This document shows, one piece after another, positions 8,764-16,911 of a stretch of DNA of 54,048 nucleotides; position 1 is the stretch's first letter; every line of letters starts with the position of its first letter. The notes under the pieces were generated by a model. It was not told the origin of the DNA. It searched no databases and worked only from the letters and a program-made list of their open reading frames with translations. The translations under genes and the position numbers were made by a program. The stretch comes from an uncultured Marinobacter sp. (GTDB taxonomy: Bacteria; Pseudomonadota; Gammaproteobacteria; Pseudomonadales; Oleiphilaceae), in assembly GCA_913057975.1 (NCBI GenBank), contig CAJXOQ010000007.1:1-54048 (forward strand), in the 5' to 3' direction.

Positions 8764-10042
8764 CCTCAGATCAGTATTGATTGCGTCCTTTCTAGCCTTG
8801 GGGCTGATTCTGATTGCCGCCTACTCTTTGGTTTCCAAGGAGCATTTCATCCGTGGGCTCGATGCGGCAATGGCAACCAATATGGAAAAGGCAGCCCGTA
8901 CGTTCAGCGAGGTCATCGGCCCTGGGGAAAGAAAGCAGGCGAGAGAGTTCAGCGGCTTTGATGTTGCTACACAATGGGGCAGCTTGCCAGACTATGCTCG
9001 TAGCGCCTTCCCCAATGGGCCGGGTGAATCCGCCAAGCTGCAGAAAAAAGAAGACAGCACCTGGTTTCGCCGCCCTGGCTATATCATCTTTGCAATGCGC
9101 TACGACACCGCAAGTGGCCCGCTTTATCTGAGCCGGAAGCTCACGCCTCCGGCCACATCCGAGGTGTTACCCCAAGCTGCCCGGCAGAACCGAATGTTTA
9201 CTCTGACGGTCAGTCTTCTGGTTATCGGATTTATTTCCGTTGTTGGCTGGCTGCTACTGCGACACGTCTCCCGCCCCATGTCCGCTTTGCGTGCCTGGAC
9301 CCATTCGCTGGACAGCGAAAAACTCTCTCGTCCCGTGCCGGACTTTTCCTATCCTGAATTGAACGAAATGGCGGAACTTATCCGAAACAGTCTTTCCTCG
9401 GTGCAACAGGCAGTGGATCGTGAAAGACGGTTTCTCAGACACGCCAGCCATGAACTCCGAACACCCATCAGCACCATTCGCTCCAACATTGAGCTGCAGC
9501 GAAAACTGGCACATAAACGGGAAAAACCGGCGGACGACCAGAGCATCGTGGATCGGATCGACCGCGCCAGCCTGACCATGAAACACCTGACCGAAACCCT
9601 GCTCTGGCTGAATCATGAGCCCGATGCCCCACTCCAATCCGAGACCGTCGACTTACCGGAGTTGATACGGGAGTTGGCTACCGAAATGGAATATCTTTTG
9701 GCTGGAAAGCCCGTGACCACGGACATTGTCACCTTTCCCTATAGCTGCACGGTACCTCTGGTTCCGGCGCGCATCATTCTGGGCAACCTTATCCGTAATG
9801 CCTATCAACACTGCTGGGAAGGCACTGTCGTCATTGAGCAGCGGGACAATCGCATTACGATCACCAATCCAGCAGAGCCGGATGAGCAGAACGTTTCCAC
9901 AAAAACGTCAGAAACCGGCTACGGGCTCGGACTGGAGCTGACAACAACCCTCAGTCAGCGGATCGGATGGCATTACACATCCGGCCGTCACCAAAACGTT
10001 CATCGCGTGATTGTTGAGATTGGAACGGCCATGTCGAGCTAA
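8744..10042 (+). CDS. Sensor histidine kinase
   Basis: A 432-residue inner-membrane kinase paired with the preceding regulator. It has TM1 at about 8-30, a periplasmic sensor of roughly 120 residues, TM2 at about 151-173, a HAMP-like linker, and a HisKA domain with His236 in the H-box RHASHELRTP. The ATPase domain has N-box ILGNLIRNAYQHC and G-box GYGLGLEL. The frame is open from 8711, but ATG 8744 starts at a normal distance from TM1 and overlaps the regulator by only 20 bp. The periplasmic domain has no family I recognise, so the signal is unknown. The gene ends the operon, 9 bp from a convergent reductase gene. Confidence 0.92.
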   Translation: MATFRISLRSVLIASFLALGLILIAAYSLVSKEHFIRGLDAAMATNMEKAARTFSEVIGPGERKQAREFSGFDVATQWGSLPDYARSAFPNGPGESAKLQKKEDSTWFRRPGYIIFAMRYDTASGPLYLSRKLTPPATSEVLPQAARQNRMFTLTVSLLVIGFISVVGWLLLRHVSRPMSALRAWTHSLDSEKLSRPVPDFSYPELNEMAELIRNSLSSVQQAVDRERRFLRHASHELRTPISTIRSNIELQRKLAHKREKPADDQSIVDRIDRASLTMKHLTETLLWLNHEPDAPLQSETVDLPELIRELATEMEYLLAGKPVTTDIVTFPYSCTVPLVPARIILGNLIRNAYQHCWEGTVVIEQRDNRITITNPAEPDEQNVSTKTSETGYGLGLELTTTLSQRIGWHYTSGRHQNVHRVIVEIGTAMSS

Positions 10043-10051
10043 CAAGCTCTG

Positions 10052-10804
10052 TTAAGATGCGATCTCAGATTCCTTGCTGTCACGCTGTTTGGCCTGCTTG
10101 TGGCCGTCTTCTGTCTGGCCAATCTTCCAATAACTGGATACATAGAACCGTGACTTCGGAACCTCATAGGTGTGCCGGAAATATTGCCTCAGGGAGCGCA
10201 TTGATCCGAATTCACAGGCTGCCCATATCGAAGGTGTGCCCGGCCAACCAGTCAGAGATTGCGCTTTCTCCAAAAGTGGCCGACCTTCAGGATCCGGTTC
10301 CGGACTGATGATCCAGTGCAGCTTCAATCCCGGCGGGTGCGTCAGCGACTGAATGTCCGCCTCGTCGCGCACTTCGATAACGGCATGACCGCGCGCATCT
10401 GCGGGGAGTTGTTCAAGGTTGACGCTGAGCGCCGGCAGTGCGGTCATATCGGCTGCCAGGAAATACCAGTCGCCGTCCTGACTGATCAGCTTCCTGGCGC
10501 CGGGGCCGGCCACCAGTATAGTGTCTCCTGGCTCCGCTGAACTGGCCCAGGCGGAGGCCGGGCCATGCTCCTCGTGCATGACAAAATCGACGTCGATTTC
10601 ATTCGAACGCTGTTGCCGGATGGTGTAGGTCCGCATTAGCGGTCGCTCCTCACTGCCCTGTGGGAAAAGTAGCTTGATGTAAGCGCTCTCTTGCCCATCC
10701 GGGAAGTCCTTCAGCGCGTCGCCGCCGAGGGTGATTCGGAGCATGTTTTTAGTCACCCATGAACGTGCTTTTACGCTGAGTTGCCGTGCCTGAGGTTTTG
10801 CCAA
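10052..10804 (-). CDS. Siderophore-interacting protein (NADPH-dependent ferric-siderophore reductase)
   Basis: A 250-residue cytoplasmic flavoprotein of the SIP/ViuB family, which reduces ferric siderophores to release iron. RTYTIRQQR (about residue 58) is the FAD-binding RxYxxR motif. HGPASAWA corresponds to the family HGPA-WA block. WAACEFGSMRSLRQYFR is the NAD(P)-binding element near the C-terminus, followed by SSYWKIG. No siderophore synthesis or receptor gene is in view and no clear Fur box precedes it. It is divergent from a LysR gene at 11013 with a near-perfect palindrome between them, so LysR control rather than plain Fur control is possible. Confidence 0.92.
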   Translation of the reverse strand: MAKPQARQLSVKARSWVTKNMLRITLGGDALKDFPDGQESAYIKLLFPQGSEERPLMRTYTIRQQRSNEIDVDFVMHEEHGPASAWASSAEPGDTILVAGPGARKLISQDGDWYFLAADMTALPALSVNLEQLPADARGHAVIEVRDEADIQSLTHPPGLKLHWIISPEPDPEGRPLLEKAQSLTGWPGTPSIWAACEFGSMRSLRQYFRHTYEVPKSRFYVSSYWKIGQTEDGHKQAKQRDSKESEIAS

Positions 10805-10850
10805 AACGTCACTCCTGTTCTACCACAGAGGTATCAATTATTCCGGAAAA

Positions 10851-10872
10851 GAATGGCGCGATCGCGCTATTC
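10851..10872. promoter_or_regulatory. 22-bp palindrome, candidate operator
   Basis: The 12-bp core GCGCGATCGCGC (10856-10867) is perfectly self-complementary and its flanks GAAT and ATTC extend the dyad with one mismatched pair. It lies 47 bp upstream of the reductase start (10804) and 141 bp before the LysR start (11013). Confidence 0.45.
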
Positions 10873-10970
10873 CTAAAATGCTCAAACCATGCGCTATCAG
10901 GACAAGTTACATTAGGCCATGGCCTGCAGACCAAGCACTATAAATCACACAGATAAGTGTTAGAACAGGC

Positions 10971-10976
10971 TATAAT
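10971..10976 (+). promoter_or_regulatory. Candidate -10 element of the LysR gene at 11013
   Basis: A consensus TATAAT lies about 37 bp before the TTG start. The -35 region at normal spacing is poor, as expected for an activator-assisted or weak promoter. Confidence 0.4.
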
Positions 10977-11012
10977 CGCCCAAGTGCTTTAACTCAGAGT
11001 AGGAAGTGGAAA

Positions 11013-11918
11013 TTGGACAGGTTCACCAGTATGCGTGTGTTTGTCGAGGCCGCCGCCAGGGGCAGCCTGTCGGCGGCTGGGCGCGCGTTGCGCATCTCAC
11101 CGGCCATGGCTACGAAGCATGTCGACTCCCTGGAAACCAGGTTGGGAGTCAAGTTACTCCATCGTACAACCCGGGGGCTGACTCTGACTGATCCCGGCCG
11201 AGAATATCTGGAGGGCTGCCAACGTATTCTGCAGGATCTCAATGAAGTGGAATCTGATGTGTCTGCCCAAAGGGAGGAGGTCAACGGACGTTTGCGAATT
11301 AGCGTTCCCCTGTCTTTTGGCCTACGGTTTATTGCCCCGTTGATTCCGCAATTTACTGAACGCTACCCCTTGGTGGAAGTTGAGTTGGGGCTGAGTGATT
11401 CGCAGCAGGACCTGATGGGTGGTAGCTGGGATCTGATCTTCCGGGTGGGTTATCTGGCTGACAGTGACCTGAGAGCGCGGCGCCTTGGCAATTGCCCCAT
11501 GCAGGTTTGCGCCGCTCCGGACTACCTTGCGAACTACGGCACACCGAGGCGCGTGGCAGACCTTTCCGGCCACAACTGCCTGAGCTACACCCTGTCACCA
11601 TTTCAGAGCAAAGGGTTCTGGTCATTTGGACACCGCGGTGAAATTGAGGTTCCGGTCAAGGGCAACCTCCGAGCGGACAATGGCGATGCCTTGATGGCCG
11701 CTGCCGTCCTGGGACAGGGTATTATCTATCAACCCAATTTCATCGTGGCGGATGCTCTGGCCAATGGGGAACTGGTTTCATTGACCCTGGATCACCCACC
11801 ACTTCAACCCGGAGGGCTCTATGTATTGTTCTCGCCCGACCGCCGTTTACCCCTGAAAGTGCGGGCAATGATTGACTACCTCGTTGAGGTGTTTTCAGAC
11901 ACGCCGCGGGCAATATGA
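11013..11918 (+). CDS. LysR-family transcriptional regulator (CrgA-like)
   Basis: A 301-residue regulator with an N-terminal winged helix-turn-helix (residues 1-60, AAARGSLSAAGRALRISPAM) and a periplasmic-binding-type effector domain from about 90. The segment VELGLSDSQQDLMGGSWD followed by CAAPDYLANYGTP marks the CrgA-like clade. The start is TTG 11013: it begins MDRFTSMRVFVEA, the usual LysR opening, and AGGAAG stands six bases upstream. ATG 11031 would cut into the first helix. It is divergent from the siderophore-interacting reductase, its most likely target. The inducer is unknown. Confidence 0.93.
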   Translation: MDRFTSMRVFVEAAARGSLSAAGRALRISPAMATKHVDSLETRLGVKLLHRTTRGLTLTDPGREYLEGCQRILQDLNEVESDVSAQREEVNGRLRISVPLSFGLRFIAPLIPQFTERYPLVEVELGLSDSQQDLMGGSWDLIFRVGYLADSDLRARRLGNCPMQVCAAPDYLANYGTPRRVADLSGHNCLSYTLSPFQSKGFWSFGHRGEIEVPVKGNLRADNGDALMAAAVLGQGIIYQPNFIVADALANGELVSLTLDHPPLQPGGLYVLFSPDRRLPLKVRAMIDYLVEVFSDTPRAI

Positions 11919-11944
11919 GTCGGCGCGGTCTCTCTCCAAATGTC

Positions 11945-12844
11945 TTAAATGCTCTTGGCCTCCTCGGCCTTGGAACCCCTAAGGTTTCCGCTCCTGCCTG
12001 CAATCAAAGAACCAACCACAATCAGAATGCTGGCTCCGACCACCGCAACAGTCGCCTCGCCGAACCCGGCCGCGATGAGCAGTACCACTGAAATCAGCGG
12101 CGCACTGTAGGCCAGGGTTCCGAGCAGTTGGATGTTCCCGTGTTTTACCCCGTAATCCCAGGTAAAGAACGCGACGCCCACCGGGCCAAGCCCCAGTCCT
12201 ATCACACCTACCCACTGGCTCCCGTTACTTGGCCAGACTGTGTGCTCCCACATCAGGTGGCAAACCCACGCCAACACCGCAGTCACCCCGCAAAACCAGC
12301 CAACGGCATCTGTGGGCACGGATTTAACCAGCCGACTCAGCACCGAATAGGAAGACCACATCAGCGCGCAGGCAAATGCGACCAGGTATCCGTCCAGGTT
12401 CTCCGCGCTGAAACCGCTGATGTTTCGGCCGATCAGCAACCAACACCCGACCAGGGCCATAACCGCGCCCGCAATGTGCTGTGGGCGCAGGGATTCGCCG
12501 GGTAACAGTGCAGAAAACAGCACTATGAACAGGGGCCAAAGATAGGCCAAAAGGCTCACTTCTACAGCCGGTGCCAGCGTCATCGCTTTAAAATAGGCAA
12601 AGTGATACCCGAATAGGCCAATCACGCCAATGCACCAGGCAAACGCCGACTGGCGTGCGAATCGGATTCCCGTGTGCCCTGCTCGCAACCAGCGCGCCAA
12701 CATCAGGAGAAACGCGATGGTGAACGTCATTGCCATGAGCTGGAACTCCGGAATGTGGCCGCCAGTCAGTTTGGTCAGTAAAGCCAGCGTGCCCCACAGA
12801 AGTACCGATATTGAGCCAATCCAGGTGGCTGTTGCGGTTGTCAT
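11945..12844 (-). CDS. EamA/DMT-family exporter (YddG-like)
   Basis: A 299-residue inner-membrane transporter with ten predicted helices arranged as two EamA repeats. LLWGTLALLTKLTG in TM1 and the repeated blocks EVSLLAYLWPLFIVLFS and NIQLLGTLAYSAPLISV are typical of the family. They resemble YddG, the aromatic amino-acid exporter, although substrate cannot be fixed. The frame is open from 12859, but the ATG at 12844 has GAGAGG at correct spacing, so it is chosen. The start is 89 bp downstream of the broken AraC gene on the same strand, which may once have controlled it. It is convergent with the LysR gene at 11013. Confidence 0.92.
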   Translation of the reverse strand: MTTATATWIGSISVLLWGTLALLTKLTGGHIPEFQLMAMTFTIAFLLMLARWLRAGHTGIRFARQSAFAWCIGVIGLFGYHFAYFKAMTLAPAVEVSLLAYLWPLFIVLFSALLPGESLRPQHIAGAVMALVGCWLLIGRNISGFSAENLDGYLVAFACALMWSSYSVLSRLVKSVPTDAVGWFCGVTAVLAWVCHLMWEHTVWPSNGSQWVGVIGLGLGPVGVAFFTWDYGVKHGNIQLLGTLAYSAPLISVVLLIAAGFGEATVAVVGASILIVVGSLIAGRSGNLRGSKAEEAKSI

Positions 12845-12933
12845 TGTTTCCTCTCCCAATCACGAATGAGTGAACTCAAAGAGAAGAAGCATAAGGGGCA
12901 GTACCCGGTGCCGACTTTCGGAATTCGGATGGG

Positions 12934-13384
12934 TTATTTCGAGAATCTGCGGAAATAACTGGGCGAGTGCCCAAAGTGCTGAGAAAAACGATCACTAAAG
13001 GCTGACAGCGAACTGTAGCCGACGGCATCGGCAATACTCTGGATGGACAGCTCACCCTGTTCGAGCAGTTGCCAGGATGACTGCATGCGGAGTTCCGTGA
13101 GGTAATGGTGAGGAGTGAGACCGACCTGCTCCCGGAACAGCTCGTTTAGCTGCCGCGGGCTAAGGTGTGAAATAGAGGCCAACTGGCTGACCGTGATTTT
13201 CCGGCCGTAGTTTTCATCAATAAACCGCTTGGCGGTTTCTACCCGCCGGTCCAGTCTCAGTTTGTCGCCAAAACGTTCCTGCAGTAACTGAGAGCGGCAA
13301 CACCAGTTGATGGTGATCATGGGCATGTTTCTGCCCATGGTCACTATAGCTCTTCAGCTTGAGGTTTGGTCTGGCGTTCGACAT
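12934..13384 (-). pseudogene. AraC-family regulator broken by internal deletion and frameshift
   Basis: Two pieces of one AraC-type regulator lie in different frames. From ATG 13384 the minus strand reads MSNARPNLKLKSYSDHGQ and then HAHDHHQLVLPL, the start of a cupin-like sensor domain with its His cluster. At about 13290 this frame runs into meaningless sequence, and a second frame takes over with LLQERFGDKLRLDRRVE and a complete AraC helix-turn-helix pair (117 residues, ending FGHSPSYFRRFSK at 12934). A normal member is about 250 residues, so roughly 110 residues are missing between the pieces, with loss of frame. The DNA-binding half might still be translated from ATG 13344, 13323 or 13317 as a 127-136-residue protein. 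Real decay and assembly collapse are both possible. Confidence 0.75.
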
Positions 13385-13434
13385 GTTATTCACGACCCAC
13401 TCCCTAGAGCAGGCCATTATAACCAAAATACCGG

Positions 13435-14475
13435 TTACTCGAACCCTTCCAGCACTATCTTGCCCACTGCCGTACCGGACTCCAACTCCGAATGCGCCGC
13501 ACGCAAGTTGTCAGCGTTGATTACCCCGAGATTCTTGCCTGCGGTGGTACGAATGTGGCCCTGATCCACAAGACTCGCTACCGTCTCAAGAAGTTCGTGC
13601 TGCACCTGCATGTCATCAGCATTGTGCATAGACCGGGCGAACATGAATTCGATGTGCAGGGACAGGCTTTTCGGTTTGATTTTCATCACGTCCAGAGACG
13701 CGGGGTCGTCAATCATGGCAATCCTGCCAAACGGCCTCAGCGCTGCTACATAATCATCGAAGTACTGGTCGGTGGCGTTCAGGCTGGCCACGTGAGTGAT
13801 CGGGGCAATTTTGCCCTCGGACACCAGTTGTTCGATTTGCGGCAGCAGTGGCTCGCGGTGATTCACGATGAAATCCGCGCCTAGCGATTCGACCCATTGC
13901 CGGGACTCGGGCCGGGATGCGGTGGCCACCACGGTGGCACCGGTCAGCGTTTTTGCCAACTGAATCAGGATCGAGCCGACACCGCCGGCTGCGCCAACCA
14001 CCAGTATCACGTCGTCGGTTGGACTGATTTCCTCTGGGGGCTGCTGTTCAAGACCCAGGTGGTCGAAGAGCATTTCCCAGGCGGTTATGGTGGTCAGAGG
14101 CAGTGCTGCCGCCTCTGCGTCGTTCAGGCTGGCGGGTTTGCGGCCCACAATGCGCTCGTCCACGATCTGATACTCGGCATTGCTGCCCTGCCGTGTAACA
14201 TCGCCAGCGTAGTACACCTGGTCGCCTGGCTCGAACAATGATGCGGCGTCTCCCGTTGCAACGACTTCCCCTACGGCATCCCAGCCCAGTACCTTGGTCT
14301 CACCAGGCTCCGCTGCAGCCCGTTGACGTACTTTGAAATCAACAGGATTGACGCCGATGGCTCTGACGCGAACCAAGAGGTCCCTTCCCTCGGCCGCCGG
14401 CTGAGGTAGTTCCACGTCTTGAAGGGATTTAGGGTCATCAATGGGTAAAGATTCAGTGTATCCAATCGCTTTCAT
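13435..14475 (-). CDS. MDR-superfamily alcohol dehydrogenase/quinone reductase-like protein
   Basis: A 346-residue NAD(P)H-dependent reductase of the medium-chain superfamily, matching the group named zinc-binding alcohol dehydrogenase family protein. The N-terminal GroES-like domain has GVNPVDFKVRQ and VLGWDAVGEVV. The nucleotide fold contains VVGAAGGVGSILIQLAK near residue 155. The Cys and His ligands of true zinc enzymes are not evident, so quinone or enone reduction is more likely than alcohol oxidation. The start has GGAGAG upstream. It is divergent from the LysR gene at 14577, with an inverted repeat at 14509-14529 between them, and lies upstream of the AraC remnant on the same strand. 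Confidence 0.92.
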   Translation of the reverse strand: MKAIGYTESLPIDDPKSLQDVELPQPAAEGRDLLVRVRAIGVNPVDFKVRQRAAAEPGETKVLGWDAVGEVVATGDAASLFEPGDQVYYAGDVTRQGSNAEYQIVDERIVGRKPASLNDAEAAALPLTTITAWEMLFDHLGLEQQPPEEISPTDDVILVVGAAGGVGSILIQLAKTLTGATVVATASRPESRQWVESLGADFIVNHREPLLPQIEQLVSEGKIAPITHVASLNATDQYFDDYVAALRPFGRIAMIDDPASLDVMKIKPKSLSLHIEFMFARSMHNADDMQVQHELLETVASLVDQGHIRTTAGKNLGVINADNLRAAHSELESGTAVGKIVLEGFE

Positions 14476-14508
14476 GTTTCTCTCCAGCGTGAGTTGGTAG
14501 TGGCAAGC

Positions 14509-14529
14509 AGTGTGATCTCTCTTTACACT
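14509..14529. promoter_or_regulatory. Candidate LysR operator (5-bp dyad, 11-bp spacer)
   Basis: AGTGT (14509-14513) and ACACT (14525-14529) are inverted around exactly 11 bases, midway between the divergent MDR gene (14475) and LysR gene (14577). Confidence 0.4.
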
Positions 14530-14576
14530 AAGAAAAACCGCCTAATCCCACAAACATAATCAAATAATTTTTGAAA

Positions 14577-15506
14577 ATGAACTTTGACGATCTGACCGTT
14601 GTGCTCAAAGTGGCCGAATTCCGCAACATCACCGCGGCTGCCACCAGTCTGGATATGCGCGCCGCGACGGCGAGCGCCGCCGTAAAACGTGTGGAGCATG
14701 AGTTAGGGGTAGAGCTGTTTGTCCGCTCTACCCGTCAGTTGCGGCTCTCGGCCGCCGGGGAGAAATACCTGCCCCAATGCCGGCAGGCGCTGACACTGAT
14801 GGATGAGGCCCGACAGAATATTCGCTTTGGCACAGAGACAGTGGCGGGAGAAATTCGGCTATCGGTGTCATCCGATCTGGGTAGAAATCGCGTCGTGCCC
14901 TGGATCGACCAATTGATGACATCTCACCCCGGGCTGAGTTTGCGGGTACAGATCACCGACAGCAATGTGGACTTTTTTCGGGATTCGGTTGATATGGCCC
15001 TACGGTATGGCTCACCCAGTGACGCCAACCTGTACGGGTTCAAAATCTGTGATGTCCCCCGACTGCTCTGCGCAACACCCGATTACCTGAACCAACAGGG
15101 TACCCCCATTCATCCACACGACCTGGCGGGTCACAACGGGCTTTTCTATCAGTTGCAGGACATTCCCTACGACTTGTGGACCTTCAAACGGGATGGTGAG
15201 GAATACCGGGTGAAAATGAGAGGCAATCGGGCGTCCAACGACGGCGATCTCGTTCGGCGCTGGTGCATCGCCGGGCATGGTATGGCGGTCAAATCCTGCC
15301 TCGATATATCCGATGATCTGCTGTCCGGCCGGGTGATGAACGTCATGCCCGACTACACACCACCGGTATCAGAGCTGTGGCTGATCTGCCCGACTCGACA
15401 ATCCATCACACCTGCCATGCGCCTGCTGCGGGACCACCTGAAACAGCAGTGTCAAAGCCTTATAAGCGCCATGACTAAACGCGGCATACTGCCAAGCCAC
15501 GATTAG
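14577..15506 (+). CDS. LysR-family transcriptional regulator (CrgA-like)
   Basis: A 309-residue LysR protein. Its helix-turn-helix (FRNITAAATSLDMRAATASA) falls at residues 15-40. The effector domain carries the CrgA-like signatures LRVQITDSNVDFFRDSVDMA and CATPDYLNQQGTP. ATG 14577 gives the usual MNFDDL opening; a TTG at 14571 is a less likely alternative. It is divergent from the MDR reductase at 14475, the presumed target. Its stop overlaps by 4 bp the stop of a convergent LysR gene, so two unrelated LysR genes meet tail to tail. Confidence 0.93.
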   Translation: MNFDDLTVVLKVAEFRNITAAATSLDMRAATASAAVKRVEHELGVELFVRSTRQLRLSAAGEKYLPQCRQALTLMDEARQNIRFGTETVAGEIRLSVSSDLGRNRVVPWIDQLMTSHPGLSLRVQITDSNVDFFRDSVDMALRYGSPSDANLYGFKICDVPRLLCATPDYLNQQGTPIHPHDLAGHNGLFYQLQDIPYDLWTFKRDGEEYRVKMRGNRASNDGDLVRRWCIAGHGMAVKSCLDISDDLLSGRVMNVMPDYTPPVSELWLICPTRQSITPAMRLLRDHLKQQCQSLISAMTKRGILPSHD

Positions 15507-16450
15507 ACCGCCTTCAGGTGCCGGCCACAGGGCGAATTGGTCATGATGTCGTGCCAGCGATCCTGGAGCAGTCTTTCGATATGATTCCTGATCCATATAA
15601 TCCCCGGTTCTCTATCATGGCGTGCGTGCCAGATGAGGTAGAGGGTGGTTGGGTCCACATCGAAGGGTAGCTCACCCATCCACAACCCGTCGACGAACCC
15701 GCAGTCCTGGCTGATCAGCTCAGGAACGGCCACGATGAGATTGGACTCCCTTAACACCTGAGGAACGGACGCAAAATGGTTCATTGTTGCGGCGATACGT
15801 CTGCTCTGCCCTTTTTGATCAAGATAACTGTCAACAGAGCCATGGGCGTCACCCGACATGGTGACCAACAGATGCCGGGCTTCCAGAAACTCTTCCATGG
15901 TGATTTGCCGACCTGCCAGCGGGTGGTCCGCCCGCATTGCGAGAACAAATCCGCTGTCAAGAAGCCAGGTGCTCCGCAAACTGTAATCGTGCTGGTTTAG
16001 CACGCCAATCGCGAGATCAACGTGGGCAGATCTCAGGTCGTCGTAGCTCCCTTCAGGTGTATAGGGAACGGCGTGTACGTCCACGCCCGGCGCCTCACGT
16101 TCGAGCAACTCAATAAGCTGACGCCAGATCATCTCGACGATGACGTCGGTTACTGCAATGCGAAACGTCCGCCGGGCGGAGGCCGGGTCAAACTGCGTCG
16201 CGCTGACGGCGTTTGTCAGCGCGAACATAGGGTCACCCACCTGATCCCAAAGACTGAGCGCATAGGAGGTGGGTTCGATGTTGCGGCCCTTTCGCACAAA
16301 GAGCGGATCGTTCCATATCTGCCGCATTCTGGAAATCGCATTCGATACCGCAGGCTGTGTCATGGCCAGGCGATCCGCCGCACAAGTCACTGAACGCTCC
16401 GTCATAATGGCATCAAAGATGTACAGCAACTGGAGCTCTTGAGTTTTCAT
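15503..16450 (-). CDS. LysR-family transcriptional regulator (NodD/NahR-like type)
   Basis: A 315-residue LysR protein with the opening MKTQELQLLYIFDAIMTERS and helix-turn-helix AADRLAMTQPAVSNAISRMR, typical of the NodD/NahR/LeuO-like branch, together with NDPLFVRKGRNIEPT. This differs clearly from the CrgA-like LysR proteins nearby. It lies 19 bp downstream of a thioredoxin gene on the same strand, so the two are probably one transcript. A LysR regulator co-transcribed behind a thioredoxin is uncommon. The inducer is unknown. Confidence 0.92.
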   Translation of the reverse strand: MKTQELQLLYIFDAIMTERSVTCAADRLAMTQPAVSNAISRMRQIWNDPLFVRKGRNIEPTSYALSLWDQVGDPMFALTNAVSATQFDPASARRTFRIAVTDVIVEMIWRQLIELLEREAPGVDVHAVPYTPEGSYDDLRSAHVDLAIGVLNQHDYSLRSTWLLDSGFVLAMRADHPLAGRQITMEEFLEARHLLVTMSGDAHGSVDSYLDQKGQSRRIAATMNHFASVPQVLRESNLIVAVPELISQDCGFVDGLWMGELPFDVDPTTLYLIWHARHDREPGIIWIRNHIERLLQDRWHDIMTNSPCGRHLKAV

Positions 16451-16469
16451 AGTAAGTGTCTCAGCTTAA

Positions 16470-16793
16470 CTATAAGTGCCCTTTAACGAACGTTCTCAAC
16501 TGGCTGAGGCTCCCTGCCCCGGCATGTTGGGCAATCACATCGCCATCCTGAAACAGGGCCAATGTCGGAATGCCACGGATACGCATTTTTGCAGTAATCT
16601 CCGGGCTGTCATCCACGTTGACCTTGGCAACGGTAAGTTGCTCACTGAACTCATCGGCGATGTCCTCAAGCAGCGGGGCTACCGTCTTGCAGGGGCCACA
16701 CCAGGGTGCCCAGAAGTCAACCAGAACTGTCCGGTCACTCTGAACAACCGCTTCTTCAAAATTCGCATCGGTCACATGAATAATGGTTGTCAT
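16470..16793 (-). CDS. trxA: Thioredoxin
   Basis: A 107-residue classic thioredoxin. WAPWCGPCK holds the redox cysteines at 32 and 35, and RGIPTLALF holds the cis-proline at 76. It has no signal peptide, so it acts in the cytoplasm as a disulfide reductase with thioredoxin reductase. AGGAG precedes the ATG. It is the first gene of a probable two-gene transcript with the LysR regulator at 15503-16450. Because of that setting it may be a second, specialised thioredoxin rather than the housekeeping copy; the symbol is given for the family only. Confidence 0.93.
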   Translation of the reverse strand: MTTIIHVTDANFEEAVVQSDRTVLVDFWAPWCGPCKTVAPLLEDIADEFSEQLTVAKVNVDDSPEITAKMRIRGIPTLALFQDGDVIAQHAGAGSLSQLRTFVKGHL

Positions 16794-16850
16794 AATATCT
16801 GCTCCTGAGTGGAATTGCTCACTTTCAATACTGGGTCTTCAAAGCTGATA

Positions 16851-16866
16851 GCACTAATTTCAGTGC
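16851..16866. promoter_or_regulatory. Candidate operator upstream of the thioredoxin-LysR pair
   Basis: GCACT (16851-16855) and AGTGC (16862-16866) form an inverted repeat around six bases, extended by AT on one side and AT one base out on the other. It lies 58 bp upstream of the thioredoxin start. The arms are short, so this is weak. Confidence 0.3.
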
Positions 16867-16911
16867 CATATAGATCCCATTTCTCACAATGATGGGTTTG
16901 CATAGAGCCCG

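Noticed and set aside
2372..10042. CusCBA-type metal efflux system
   Set aside because: The pump and adaptor lack Met-rich metal motifs that I would expect, and the regulator and kinase pairing alone is not specific for metals.
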